Shown: positions 1 through 12,087 of the stretch, piece by piece
Layout: every line of letters starts with the position of its first letter
Numbering within the stretch: position 1 is the stretch's first letter
Assembly: GCA_020726505.1 (NCBI GenBank)
Contig: JAHLEZ010000009.1
Span: forward strand, 1,550,001-1,614,000
Source: Leptodontidium sp. MPI-SDFR-AT-0119
Taxonomy: Eukaryota > Ascomycota > Leotiomycetes > Helotiales > Leptodontidiaceae
Length of the DNA: 64,000 bases
Direction: 5' to 3'
Program-made: the position numbers and the translations under genes
The notes under the pieces: model-generated
What the model saw: the letters and a program-made list of their open reading frames with translations, nothing else
What the model was told of the DNA's origin: nothing
Database searches by the model: none

Positions 1-808
1 GGCAAATTCCTTGAATGTGTAAGGTTGGATACTGCTAAATTTTAATATAGTCATTGTATTGCTCACAAGCACGTGCAGAGAAGATAAAGAGCTTGATTGA
101 CAGACCCTGAGCTTGGAGCAGGCAGCCATCCGAACCCGTCTAGTGGCTTCGATTGATCATTGCCTGGTTACTGTTCTGGCGAACTAAGATACCTGTGAAG
201 CGAGCTTCAATGCTCAACTAGAGCTTAGAAATTAGTTGGAAGAAGCCTTTACATCATGTTGTTGAATAACGCGATTCCACATGTCCATTCATCATCCCAA
301 CTGACCTATGCGTATTGGCGCAAAAGCTGGTAAACATTTAAGTGATATGAACAGAAGCTCGCTTAAGATACGGAAAAAAGGAATGTCACACCTCAAAAAC
401 ATTGACGGCCTATATGTCGATGTCGATCGTATTATTCAAGAAATTCACAGTCTGACATGAAGATGAGTCAATGTTGATTCTGGTAAGTCGACATAGATTT
501 GAACATTAGAAATTCCGCCGTTTGTCGCTTGGTGATCAGTCGCGCCACTTGTTATTTGTCACCGCCTTTCATGCCCTTGTGACGTTAATCCTTCCGAGCG
601 GCCGCTGGCTGTCGAGCAGCTCCCACGCGTTTCCTTTTGGCGCGTCCTGATGATAAACATAAATACAGCAGCCACAACCTCCACCAAAATAAAATTTGGT
701 CTTCAACTGGATCATTCTTTGGAACACACATCTCCACATGTTTTTTGGTGTATCTAGTTCTCCAAAGCGGGTTCTTTTTGGTCGCGCAACTCAGAACCTC
801 ACACACGT
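1..808. other. No gene recognised
   Basis: I see no convincing coding region, RNA gene or repeat here. Short open frames near 585-864 have no recognisable domain and overlap on both strands. The last ~100 bases may be the 5' leader of the gene that begins at 809/830. Confidence 0.4.
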
Positions 809-2094
809 ATGAAAAGACTGCATGGCAACATGGAGGCTACATCAAGAAAGCGCGGAGTAGATGACGATGCTCCCCAGGTTCCAAACAAGAAGTCAAAGAC
901 CACGAATGAGCATCTGACATTGGCCGAAGATGAGAACAAAGCCAACAAAGGCTTAGCGGTGCAGGGAATTGGTCGGGCTGGTGCAGAGAAGGATCTTTAC
1001 TCAGAGTATTCCATGGGTAGTACCGTAAGTCTTTCACAACTGGCTTAAACTCTTATTGAGTTGGAAGCTTGCTAGCTTCTCTAAACCTTCCCTATTACCA
1101 GGCACTAACTTCAAGTCAGATGGCATTCATCCAAACACCTGCAGAGGACCGTCGCCGAAGACCGCATGAGCAGAGCTCTCTCCAGGAGTACCCGTCAATC
1201 CAGGACATCGACTTCCTCCGTCCCGATGAACTGAAGATTGAGACAGTCTCAGATGTCACACAATGCGTACTTGACTTGATCGATCGTGAGGTTTAACTAG
1301 AGAGCGATTTGTGTTTCACTTTGGTGGACGCTTTCTGATGTGGCTGCATTCTTAGCGAAAACTCGTTTTTGAATTCAATCTCTAAGGAGTTTGGAACAGC
1401 CATCACAGCTGCGGGCACTAAAGGCGATGGATATTTCGTGAATCACGAACCGTCAAGATTTCTAAGAGGCATGCAAAAGAAATCGAGTGAGTGACAGGAA
1501 TTACTCTTGTAAAAGATAAGAAACCTCGCAGGTTTTGCTATTCTACATTTGTGGCTTCGATCAGTTCCCTCTAGACGTTGCCCGCCCTTCTGCACCCACT
1601 GGTACCACTTCGATCCCGTACCGGCTGGATATCCTCCAAGCGCAAGCAATACTTTGGCGATGGTAGCTGTTCAATTCACTCTGAGCGGTGATACAGCCTT
1701 CCGATGCAGATCCGTCGGTGACGGTCTGGATCTTCGCTACGAGGTCGAACTTGCTCAGAGGATGCTTCACTTGGTAAGTTAGTGCTGTAGAAGATCAGCC
1801 ATCACTATATGGAAGATGCCACAGAGGACTCGAAAATCGATTATGCGACACTGCCGGACTCTAGTGGCCAGCCACTTGAGGTCATCATTAGTGTTCCCCG
1901 ACGTCTTGTACCTACACCAGATCAGTAAAGCGAGACTGCACTGCAGAGCGTACGCACACAAGTCTAGCAATGGCTTCGCCGCACACGAGGACCGCACCGA
2001 GGCCCAAGGCGTCAATAAAGATCATCCGACGAACAGCATATCGGAGACTTTCCTTCGAAGCCGTCCTGATATCGCACCTCTTCGAGGCGGATGA
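809..2094 (+). CDS. Unrecognised multi-exon gene (structure tentative)
   Basis: I do not recognise this protein. Exon 1 starts at 809 or at the in-frame ATG 830 and ends at 1024. An intron at 1025-1101 (GTAAGT...CCAG) joins in phase to an exon running to about 1296. The N-terminus is basic, with nuclear-localisation-like stretches (SRKRG, NKKSK). Further exon-like pieces follow: about 1357-1490 (ending near RGMQKKS), about 1540-1770 (with a GTAAGT donor at 1772), about 1820-1920 and about 1964-2094, the last two separated by a short GT...TAG gap. The reading frame of the 1540-1770 block is ambiguous, because two frames look equally protein-like. A complete gene with five or more short exons and a slightly decayed gene both fit. 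No function is proposed. Confidence 0.35.
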
Positions 2095-3434
2095 GCTGAG
2101 GCTAGCCGCATAAATATATACCAAGTAGGCATGGCGCATTCGATGATTTGAGGTGTCTGAAGGACGATGGCCGTTCTCCGTTAAATTTGCCTCTATAGCT
2201 AGTCACAGGTCAGAAAGTGTTCAGGTTTTTCTGCTGCTAGTAATTATATCTGTAGCCTTTGAGTGATATAGAATCTAAAATGTGCAAATGGTGTGAATTT
2301 ATTAATATATCTGCTACATGAAAGTACGATATCTGAAGTACTAGGATTGTAACAAAAATCTCGTTGTGACCAGACAGATTGCCACTGTAGAAAATTCGTG
2401 GAATACTGTGAACCTGGTTCAGAGCAGCTCGATCCACGACCCGGGGATTCAACCACTGAAAGTAACCTTATTCTACCCGATAGAAACTTAGACCCACTCA
2501 GGAATCCCCCAATCATGTAATGCAGGGAAGGGACCCCTAATCTGACATGCAAGTTGTCCTACTCTCTGATTTGAGGCTGTATGCTTGGTCCGATTTGGAT
2601 CTGTCCCCCGGACGGGGGGAAGCAGGTCGGTTCTGTTTAAGCAGTTCTATCGATCAATATGTACGGAACTAGTCACTTCCACATAGCATAGCCTCTTCTA
2701 AGAGCGCGAACCAACTGAGCTGTGCCTGCTTTGAAGATGAAGTCTCCCCTCCCCTCTCCTCCCCTTCCTTCTTTATTTCTGATTTGCAACGTCTGCCAAC
2801 AGGCTTGTTCCGTCGCTCACAGTTCGTCACACTATTCCGAACGGAATCCCTTTTATTATCTTGTCTTGTCGCGTCTCGTCCTGCCTATCCCTATAATTCT
2901 ATAATTTTGGGCACTGTATCGTATCTTATCTGGAGTACAGGATGCTTGTAGAGGTAGATAACTGACATTAATTTGTGAGTGTGTGCGTCTGTTGTATTTA
3001 GTGAGTGAGAGAAGGAGTGAGTATAGGGTAGGGTGCGGTAGTGGTGGAGTTTTTCTGGAGGGGAGGGCGGCTTGTCAGAGATATATATGCACTAATCTGT
3101 CGAATTTTGTGTTGGGTGGAGGCGAGTTTATTGAAGATTTATGCTAGAGGGATACAAAGCTTGAGATGGTATCGAGATGTCATTTTTTGGGTTGGTATAA
3201 GATTGGAGGTGTTTATAATGTTAATTTAATGAAGTATATGTACATATCAAGCAACGACAATCCATGTAAAGCAGAAGCCAGGGAATTTATCTGGAGATAT
3301 AAAGTACTCAGGCAACGATGTCAAAGCAGTGCATTATATTCGCTCATCGCTCAATATCTATGTAAAGCGAGAAGAAGCTTTCCGATCACCAAGTAGCGAC
3401 CGCCTTCAGTTGCTACCCTCATCCACTCCCACAT
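2095..3434. other. Intergenic, no gene seen
   Basis: About 1.3 kb between convergent genes. It is AT-rich with pyrimidine-rich stretches near 2740-2780. A short tRNA-like D-arm string was noted around 2700-2720 on the minus strand but does not extend to a tRNA. Nothing else could be supported. Confidence 0.4.
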
Positions 3435-4837
3435 CTACTTGCTTCGTTGGCTATGCTGCTTGAAGCCATCGACGGCTTCTTGGACTTTACTGGTGACAGA
3501 CTCGGAGGGGCTGCTCGCATCAACCTGTATATCAAGTTAATGAGAGTTTTGTCAAGTTCTGCCTCCTTGACACATACCGCTTTAAAATAGTCTCCCGAAG
3601 CACCAAGGTATTTTTCCAGTTCTGCCATGTCTCGAACAGCGGCAGCATATTTCTTGTCAGAGAGGGTGGAAGGCTTATTCTCGGATTTCAGCATCACCGT
3701 GTATGTATTCTTCTGGACCTGCTCCGCGATTAGCGTTGATCCATCTGGAAAATTCGGGGGGAAAGGAAGTACCTGTCGTTGGAATCCATTGAGCTGTTGC
3801 AAGCTATCCGGAAAGCCTACTACCACCACCCAGTTCTGACCTCCTGCAGCAGCTGCCTTGATCCTCTCTTCAAGAATACCGACGAGAAGGACGGTGGGGG
3901 TGCGGACTGAGTTCTCGATACATTCGGCGAGGAATTCTTGGTGGATATAGTCCTTGTCCTTGGACTTTTCAAGAATGATTTCCTCGACATCAATAACTTT
4001 GAATCCGGCATTCTTGCCAAGAGCCTCTGCCTGAACCTTTTCTCCCGAGCCTGGCGTACCTATCAACTTGTCAGCTTGCGTTGATTGATCTACATTAATG
4101 AATGTGGCATACCGATAAGGAAGACGAGGGGAAGTTCGGCCTTTCTATTTGCGAAGTGGGCTTCTCGTTCAAGGGTGAGCAATCTCAAGTCTTCCTTCCC
4201 CTTAGGGGATAAGACCTTGGCAGCGTTGTACGGACCCTGGAACTCATCCAAGTCCTTCTCACCGAAGGTCTGCTGCTCATAATCGGTCGCCTGGATCATG
4301 CATTCAAACTTGTCTACCTCGTGCATTCACTTTGCTTCGGGGGTCTCGCCGGCTTCGAATTCAATCCAAAGATCCATCAATTCCTGACCGAGCTCGGGAT
4401 TCACCTTCTTCAACAAGCTCTGAATGTACTTGAAGCCAAACTCTTCCAGCTTGAACTTCTCCGCTGTCATCGGGTTAGTCTGGTGATCGGGCATGTTCTA
4501 GACTGAGAAATACGCACCCTTGGAGACACCGTCATGTGGGGTGAGGTCGCCTGCAAGTGCTTCTCCCATGTCGTGAGAGATGGCGAGCTTGATGCACTTG
4601 TCTCTGTCTAAACCTTTCTAGGGCGAAATTAGCTTGAAGCTTGATGAAGGGGAAAGAATGGGTAGTGCCCACTGGTGCGGTCATCGCAATCAGAGCCATC
4701 CGATACATGTGAGACGCGACACTCTCGGGGTGCTCAATGGTTCGGAGCCATCCAGTGCGAGGGAGGTGTTTCAATACGTCCATCAAATGGAGGTAAGGCA
4801 GGGTGGTGTTATGGAGCTCTGCTTGTAAGGACGTCAT
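3435..4837 (-). pseudogene. HD-domain hydrolase fused to adenylate-kinase-like P-loop domain, in-frame TGA
   Basis: The five-exon model is 4837..4673, 4617..4518, 4463..4113, 4059..3578 and 3524..3435. All four introns are GT-AG, 53-55 nt, and keep frame. An upstream in-frame ATG at 5080 would add 81 residues. The N-terminal half matches the HDDC2/YGK1 family of HD-domain 5'-deoxynucleotidases: ENPESV-like HPESVASHMYRMAL, then [18 protein letters not shown] with the HD metal ligands, then HEVDKFECMIQA with the third metal ligand. The C-terminal half has a P-loop, GTPGSGEK, and resembles the adenylate kinase family. A TGA at 4329-4327 sits one codon before M-HEVDK, where the family normally has two residues. 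It would end the protein before a metal-binding Asp and before the whole kinase-like domain. No intron can remove it. It is therefore a nonsense allele, a sequencing error, or (less likely) readthrough. The gene lies head to head with the regulator starting near 5543. Confidence 0.68.
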
Positions 4838-5542
4838 GTTCAAGGCTGCGATCTGTTGCACTTGGGGATATAATTCAACAACGAGTGAAGAAGAAGCGGA
4901 TTGACGAATAGTAGGAATTCGACCCAGCAGCTTTGATCGACGTAAAAACAGAAGAAGCGTGTGGTGAGGTGAGTGAGGTGTAATTATGGGGTTTCGCAAA
5001 TGGATGAAGTGATTGAAGATGAGCCGAGTGGGGTGAGAAGAGCAGACAGAGGAGGTTCTAGACGTAATCGCAGTCAACAAGGGAATCTTATCGTCGACCT
5101 GGTCTAACTTAATTTGGCTTAGCTCAACTTCGTTCGGGTACAGATCGAATCAGAACAACAAGAACAAGAACAGTGAGGCAGGACAAGACAAGACAACTCC
5201 GGACAGAACCAGCCGATAGAGACTGATTAATTAACTATTGGATTGATCACCTTGCCTGAAATGTGCCGCACATGGAGTGTAGTGCAGTGCAGTTCACCTT
5301 TGCATATCAGCGGCAGAGAACAGTTTGAGTTGAGGCAGTCCCGCCCAAAGCCTCATTTAATCGAGAATACATGCATACGGTAACACGCACCCCTACCTAC
5401 TGCCGTACGGACATCACATCACTTACGCCCGGCTCTGGTGTGGCCAGCAGGCAGGTCTGTCCGTCTCTTTGCGGCCCTGTCTGCGGTACAGCAAAGTACA
5501 GTACAGTACAGTGTACGAGTATCTGTCCTGCATGCCATTCCG

Positions 5543-8296
5543 ATGGATCGTATGTTGGCGGACCATGAACAGGATCCTCCCTGGTTCCACCACCACCAAC
5601 GGCCCGCTCCATCTCCTCAGACTCGGACTCAGACCCACAGTCACGATGCAATAGATACGATGCCGAACCTTAAAAGCACAGCGGGCGCGGGGGAAGACCC
5701 GCAGCGGGCACTATTCGGTAGTGGAGCAACATCAACAGCAACAGCGTCAACAACCTTGCAATCAGGAGACAATACTACCCACATAATTGATCCCGCAACT
5801 CAGCCCTACGGCACCTTCTATCCATCGAATGAGCAGCTTCAGTCCACCAGCACAATAGCAGCATTCTCTACAATACATCATTCCGACCAGTTTTCATACC
5901 CTTCTAGCAGCTCTGGCTTTCACCAGGGGTCCCAGCATTTATATCCAATCTATACCCCTCTCTTCAACCAGGACTCTCATGGCTTTTTGCCAGTTGGGGT
6001 CGACCCATCTTCGCAGTTCTCGCTCCAGCCGAACCAGACTATTGTGCAGTCCCACAATTTTCATGTCTCTCATGAGCAACTTGTTCATGCTGTCAATCAA
6101 GACGAGGTGTACCAGTCCGCAGCACTTCCCAGTGGATTCGCAGATCACAATGATGGACAAGACAGCTCCTTTATGTATGGCCCAGCAAGCTTCTCCCAAT
6201 TCAACTCAGTAGCCGGGACAGCTTTTCCGATGTCAGGCGTGCCAGCAATGACATATCCCACAGTCGAGGACTCGAATCCTATCACAAATCCGACTGAACA
6301 CAGCTATGAGTCTGGCATCTCAGATGTTGATCAAAACATGCAGCCGATCAATCCAGATCTCGAACTTTGGCCTCCCGTCTCAGATACCGAGCTGAACGAA
6401 CTACTCTTGTCGTGGGCTCGTAGATCTCAGTCTAGCGCCGAACCAACAATCTACACCCCTCCGAGGTCAGATGAATCTGGCACTGAATCTGACAATTCGA
6501 CATCTGCCGGCACACCGGCAAGTCCTCGATCGGTTGCTCGTCCAAATTTTGTGGGCAGTCTGAATCTCCGACCTCAGACTCCAAATAGGCTCCACCACAG
6601 TCAGCTAAGCTTCAACATGAGCGCAGCGTCGAGCCCTGCGACACTGGTAAACGCGCAAGGTAGTACACAAGTTCAGGTCCGCCTACCTGAGGGTCGCCAG
6701 CTGTGTCCTAAATGCTGGGCACACAAGAAAAAGGTAACTTCCAAACTTGTCTACTTATTGGATAAATCTAATTCAAGGCAGTGTAAAGGAGATGTCACGA
6801 TGTTCACGCCCTTTTGCTCGAATTGGCCGTCGACTTACACGGAACTTCCATTTTGCAGCACGGAACGACCCACGTACTGGAAACCGTTTGCGAAATGTAC
6901 GACAAATTTCTCCCGTTCGATGCTTTTGCAGTTATTCCCATTTGCTAACACGTTCCACAGGGTAAAACAGCATCTACGAAGAACTCTTCACAATGGCCCG
7001 TTCCAACTATGCCGCAGAAAACAGGAAGGCTCGTCTATGCCATTACACTCCCGGGCCCAAGATCGATGTTCTCTGCTGCAAATTCCTTCCTACCGAGCCA
7101 TTCCAGACGAGAGTGTTGCGGAAAAATGCATCTGGCTGGCACTGGGTTGGTACAACTGCGTACTGCCTTGCCGAAAACAAGGTCAATCTTGAAGTATACA
7201 TCCGAGAGTGTGTCACGAATGCCCTGGAAGAAGCTTGTGCCGTTCCTGGACCACCTGCTTTCTTTTTCCAGCTTGCTAAAGGATTTAGAGATGTAAGTGA
7301 AGATCACCCTGACCACTAGCTTTTCAAAGCAACCAGCTTATAGAGAACTTGCAGGTATCTATCATCCAGCAGTGCCTAGAACTATACACAGTCCTAGGTC
7401 TAATGCGAATCGGGTGGCATTTTGCCGGACCCGAAAAGCTCGGCATGTCCCTAGTCGACGACGAAGCATCACCCTGGTACGGCATAACGCCCGTCCCGCG
7501 CATGCTGCAGAACCAATTAAACCACCAACTGGAGTTGAAAATGGCCGAGCTAGACGAGAAGATTATGAAGAACATCATGACGATAATGAAGAAGGCAGAA
7601 CGCAAGAACTGGTTGACGGGTACCCTTGCGCTGTTCTTCTTGCTGCATATCAGGGAGATTGATGCTGGGAGGAATTTCTTCTGGAATAGATATGAAGATA
7701 AGGTGGGTAATCAGCACTCCATTCTACGACTCCTTGAACCTTTTGCCATCTATCTTCCTTTTTTTCCTTTATTCAACGCTGACATGCTATGCTGCCTTAC
7801 AGGACGGATTCTGGATCCACCCCTCCAAACCTCGCGCCCTCATCGCCGAGACGGTCGCCTCGTCCAACTGCCTCCTAACCTACTTCTACTGCACCATCGG
7901 TCGCAAACCCCTAGAGCAGAACTGGGATAGTGCGAAGTCGAAGAAGTTGGTGGATAATAACGAGAAGCTGGTGGATGCTATAAAGGCTCTGCAGTTGTAT
8001 ATTGTTTCCTTAGGTGCGTATTATCTTCTTCTCTTTGGCTCGTTCGCTAGCTTGCTTGCTCGTGGAGGAGAAGAAGAGATAGCTTAGGACAGGAGAGGAG
8101 AGGAGAGAATAATGATGAATGATGAATGATGAATGATTGCTGACGATTGATGACTGATATAGATGAGAAGGAAATGCTAGGGAAGAAAGCATGTGATGTC
8201 TATCAGGATGGGGATGCGCATAGTGTTGCGTTCACAATCAGTTCTCTGCTGTTTCAGAAGCCGACTAGTAGGTGTGAGGTTTCGGGATTTCATTGA
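5543..8296 (+). pseudogene. Zn2Cys6-like transcription regulator with probable 1-nt frameshift
   Basis: The exon model is 5543..6733, 6782..6896, 6971..7292, 7355..7702, 7803..8013 and 8163..8296. Introns are GT-AG and every junction keeps frame except inside exon 2. The first ~390 residues are low-complexity and Ser/Thr/Gln-rich, as in fungal activators. Around codon 393 there is CPKCWAHKKK, and the next exon continues CKGDVTMFTPFCSNW, giving Cys spacing close to a fungal zinc cluster but in the middle of the protein rather than at the N-terminus. Exon 2 is 115 nt where 116 would keep frame. The sensible downstream frame (AVDLHGTSILQHGTTH...) is reached only if one base is missing near 6820-6830. 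The C-terminal ~350 residues are well formed and predominantly helical. Either the allele is frameshifted or the assembly dropped a base. The start at 5543 was chosen as the first ATG followed by acidic, non-repetitive sequence; ATG 5438 is an alternative. Confidence 0.55.
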
Positions 8297-10399
8297 TTCT
8301 TTTTTTGATGTTTGGGTGTTTGAGCCTTGATCTTTTTTTTTCTTCCATTCTTTTTCTTTTAGAAAGGCATGTTTGTGTTTCTGGGTTGTGGTGTTGTGGT
8401 GTTGTGGTGTGGTGTGGTGTGGGTTGTGAAGTGGGTTGTGATGTGATGCGAGGACGTGCTACCTTATTTCGATGATTTAAGCACATGCAATCAATCTTCT
8501 TGCGTGTGTAGTTCTCGTTTTGCATATGATGATAATGATAATGATGATGATGATTCTATACGATAGTTAGTGCTTATGAATTCTTTTTGTACTTTCATGA
8601 TCTCGATTCATTCATTCATCAGCTTGGATCCCCTTTGGAGAACACAAAACACTTGAGGTGGAAATTCATCGTCAAAATGAGCACACAGAGATGGTCTATT
8701 AATTATAACTGAATTTAATTACTCCTGGATAATGCATCAGTAGCATGAAGCCAGCCAGCCAGCGAGATCAGGCATATTTAGTAGCTGAATCTAATTTCTC
8801 CTAATACACATAAATAAGTACATTATCAGGTTTGAAGCTGAGCATCAATCAGCGAGATCCAGATCGCCTTACTAGTGTGCTGGATTTGGTTATAATTACT
8901 TACTACTTTACCTGTATGTTGTTGTTGTTATTTTTGTGATACTAATACGTACGAACCCGAATATAAGATTATTTATCTGATTAAGAAAAACAAATTACTT
9001 TTTTTTTCATTACTTTATTTAGTTGCGTTCCTCTTTCATATATATATATCCATTTGTTTGATCAGAGAGGGGGTTTAGAGTGATTTAAGTTGCAAGTAAA
9101 TAGCTTCCTAGGGGGAAGGGAAGGGGATTTAGAGGGTAGAGAAAGGGAGAGAGGAAGGGAGAGGATGGGCTTTAGTCGGGACTATATAGTATGTAGTGAA
9201 GTATAAAAGAAAGAGGATGTTCTGAAAGAGAAGAGAAGATGAGAGGAAAAGAGAGGGAGAGGAAGGTGAATAGGAATACTACTCTGTTTCACGTGATTTT
9301 TCGCCAATAGCTTGACTTGCCTAAGTTAGTGAGCTGTCTGCTGTTGGAAATAATAACATGAATTGAAAGCAAGAGGTTCAAACCTCAAGTCATCAATTTA
9401 GATGACTGTCATAACTTGCAGTGAAATAGGCTGCTTACAAGAATAATAACAAACCATGACACATCGTAATTGATTTCTGAGAGGGGCCTTGGCCTTGAAC
9501 CATTACACGGAGCTGTGTAAGGAAGCAAAACAAGGATGAAAGGCACTTGAAATTGCAAAATGGAACTGATTGTCATTTGAGTACCACAAGAACATGTATG
9601 TAGTGTTTTTTTTTATGTGAATCTAAAAAGAAAAGGCTCTGTCCAATAAAAGGCACGGAATACACGTGAAAGGGTGGTTGATGGAAATGGTGTCGTAGGG
9701 GAAAGGAGGAAAGAGCGCAAAAATTAGTGGTCAGGACCATATATTTCTGCCTCAGGCGGCAGTGTTAAGGTAAGCCCTCTTTTCAGTTGTTCCTTCCTGC
9801 TTTCTTTCGTGAATTTCCGAAGAAGAAATTCATTGATCATGCCTTCACATGCCGAGAAAGAAAATCAGCCTCACTCATAGGGTTAATCTATCAAAACAGG
9901 TCTGGAGTCATAATCACACACCCCTTTCACTGCAAACCCAATTCGAGTTCTCCGCGGCCACTGAGAATCGGCTGCATGTGCCAGACAAGAGCCAGACAAG
10001 TCAGCAGCAGCAGCAGGCCTCGCCCCGCCCTGTTGGTCTAGCGCAGTAATGCGGTCGTCAGTCGATCAGTCGATTGTGGCTTGAAGAAAAAACGACGCTA
10101 AAAATCGCACATCCACTTTACCCCTGTGGGCACTGTGGCGCAATCTGGGGTTGTGACTGGTGATGTTCGTCGAGGAAATGGTATACAGGAATGAATGTGA
10201 TGTGTGATGGCCATCGGAATTAAAATTGGGGTGTTCTTTGCTTTGGGCACGCAACGTGGATGAAAGAAAGCCTTGACATGAGTCAAATGGATGGTTTCCA
10301 ACATCTCTTTTTGCGGAGAATTTTTTCTTCGAAATTCGTCAAATTAGTTAACCCAAACCATTGACCGACGCTCACAGAGTCAATCGCAACTGTCCCCAG
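8297..10399. other. Intergenic, simple repeats, no gene seen
   Basis: About 2.1 kb with no convincing coding region. It holds low-complexity tracts: GT/GTGTT-type repeats near 8385-8425, a GAT/AAT-rich run near 8525-8555, AT runs near 9035-9050 and purine-rich GGGA/GAGA stretches around 9105-9265. The minus-strand sequence next to the LINE 5' end does not encode the repeats expected from the missing end of the PNP-NACHT gene. Confidence 0.45.
8385..8425. repeat. GTGTT-type microsatellite
   Basis: Tandem GTGTTGTGGT-like units pass into a run of GTGGT. Simple-sequence repeat with no evident function. Confidence 0.7.
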
Positions 10400-10554
10400 T
10401 TGTCTTGGACAACTGGTGGTTGAGTTAGTAAATACTCAACTCACGTGAAAATCTTGCAAACCAGCCCTGAAGCCATCACACCTCCCCAAACATATATACG
10501 ACCAATCACAAACAGCAATCAGATCTCTAGAGACCTGTTAAGACCTCCCACAAC

Positions 10555-12087
10555 ATGTCAGACTCAATGGACACACAAACAGACCTCCCGGACGGAACCC
10601 AGGTGATATTGGGAAGCTCCATCCCTAACACCCCAACACACAGCAACGGAGGCCTCCTACCTAACTCAGACGACCCAGCCCCTTCTAGCCCTACCTTAAG
10701 CAGACAGCAGAGAACTATTCAACCACAATTCAACCCCAACAGCTTCGGCAGAGGAGATCTAAACCTAAGCCCCTTTACAGGGGGAGTATCCACACCAAAT
10801 CTGGATTTTGCCTCCGCTCACCGCCCCCCAATACAGCCTACTAAGAGACCAAACGACACTCAACTCAACCCACGCAGCACCAAATACACCAAGAACGTGG
10901 CACCAAGAACAGTAAACGAAGCTCTGTTACAAGCTAGACAACTGTTATGCTGGGCCCTAGGAAGAGAAGAGAACGAAGACAGCAAAACCAGCATTATACA
11001 CCTGATCTCCCAATTTCAAGAACATATGGACGGAAACCCAGTGCAATCAGCGGCAAAACACATCATCAACACTGCCAACTACCTAGGGAACACGGCTCTG
11101 AAGCTTACGAAGGCTAAAAGCGCTGAAAAACCGACAGCCCAGCAAAATCCCCCGCGAAACACCCCTCTAAACGGCCCCCAAAATGGCCCTGGCCTAATGT
11201 CCTCCATGTTCAGTCCTGAATCACGTGGAACCACCATACACCTGCAAAGAACACCAAAACCCACTCCACAACAAGCCGCAGAGAAGAGAAGAGAAGCCAA
11301 AAGGCAGAAACGACTGATTCTGACTAAAACTACACTTGAAGGCTTTAACGAAATCGACTCTCTCGACCTACGCAACAAAATCAACCAAGAAATCAAAGCC
11401 AGGACCCATCTAGGACCCGTAGTTAGCACGGTCACTAGGTCTCTTCAAAAGAATCTGATTATTACAACCACGGACGACTTCAAAGCAGAAATGCTCCAGG
11501 CCCATGAAGACCTCTTAAGACAACTCATCACTTACCAAACCGCAAAGGTAGACACCCAATACTACAAAGTAGTCGCCCATAGTATTCCACTAAGAGTATT
11601 CAACACCGATGGAGGCATGGCGGTTATCAAAGACGAGATCCTAACCTTCAACAAAGGATTGGACCTAGAACTCGTCGGAGAACCATACTGGCTGACTTCC
11701 CGGGAAAAACGAATGGACCCCAATCAACTCCACGGCTCAGTCATAATCTCCTTTCGGAAAGAAGAGGACGCCAGGAAAGCAATCCGAAACAGGCTCCAAA
11801 TAGCTGGAATCAGCGCTAGGGTGGAAAAACTCCATTCTACCTCCCCTCTTATACAATGTACAAACTGCTGGGGATTCGGCCACTTGCAACAATACTGCAA
11901 AAGAACCCCAATATGCAGAATATGTGCAAAGGAACATGCAACACAGCAGCACCACTGCTCGAACTGCCAAACCGCTGGGAAATCATGCCAACACACCACA
12001 TTCAAATGCGCTAACTGCGGAGGCAGCCATTCAGCGGACAGTAAAAGATGCGAACTCTCCCCCTCTCACCCTACGGAGAAAGCATGA
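10555..12087 (+). CDS. LINE ORF1, Gag-like RNA-binding protein with zinc knuckles
   Basis: 510 residues. The N-terminal ~330 residues are Pro/Asn/Gln-rich with a basic KRREAKRQKR block near residue 245. The central part (about 270-410) is the conserved LINE ORF1 domain of this clade. The C-terminus has Cys-rich zinc knuckles: CTNCWGFGHLQQYC, CRICAKEHATQQHHC, and a third ending CANCGGSHSADSKRC. The expected role is binding the element's RNA to form the ribonucleoprotein. ORF1 stops in the overlapping ATGA that also begins ORF2. Confidence 0.85.
   Translation: MSDSMDTQTDLPDGTQVILGSSIPNTPTHSNGGLLPNSDDPAPSSPTLSRQQRTIQPQFNPNSFGRGDLNLSPFTGGVSTPNLDFASAHRPPIQPTKRPNDTQLNPRSTKYTKNVAPRTVNEALLQARQLLCWALGREENEDSKTSIIHLISQFQEHMDGNPVQSAAKHIINTANYLGNTALKLTKAKSAEKPTAQQNPPRNTPLNGPQNGPGLMSSMFSPESRGTTIHLQRTPKPTPQQAAEKRREAKRQKRLILTKTTLEGFNEIDSLDLRNKINQEIKARTHLGPVVSTVTRSLQKNLIITTTDDFKAEMLQAHEDLLRQLITYQTAKVDTQYYKVVAHSIPLRVFNTDGGMAVIKDEILTFNKGLDLELVGEPYWLTSREKRMDPNQLHGSVIISFRKEEDARKAIRNRLQIAGISARVEKLHSTSPLIQCTNCWGFGHLQQYCKRTPICRICAKEHATQQHHCSNCQTAGKSCQHTTFKCANCGGSHSADSKRCELSPSHPTEKA

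Noticed and set aside
2690..2740. tRNA-like D-arm on the minus strand (AGCTCAGTTGG)
   Set aside because: No matching anticodon arm or T-arm (GGTTCGAATCC-type box) follows at the right distance, so it cannot be folded into a tRNA.
10396..10416. Hairpin CCAGTTGTC-TTG-GACAACTGG as a terminator or TIR
   Set aside because: It is a perfect inverted repeat but unpaired with any similar copy at the LINE 3' end; noted only as a feature of the 5' region.
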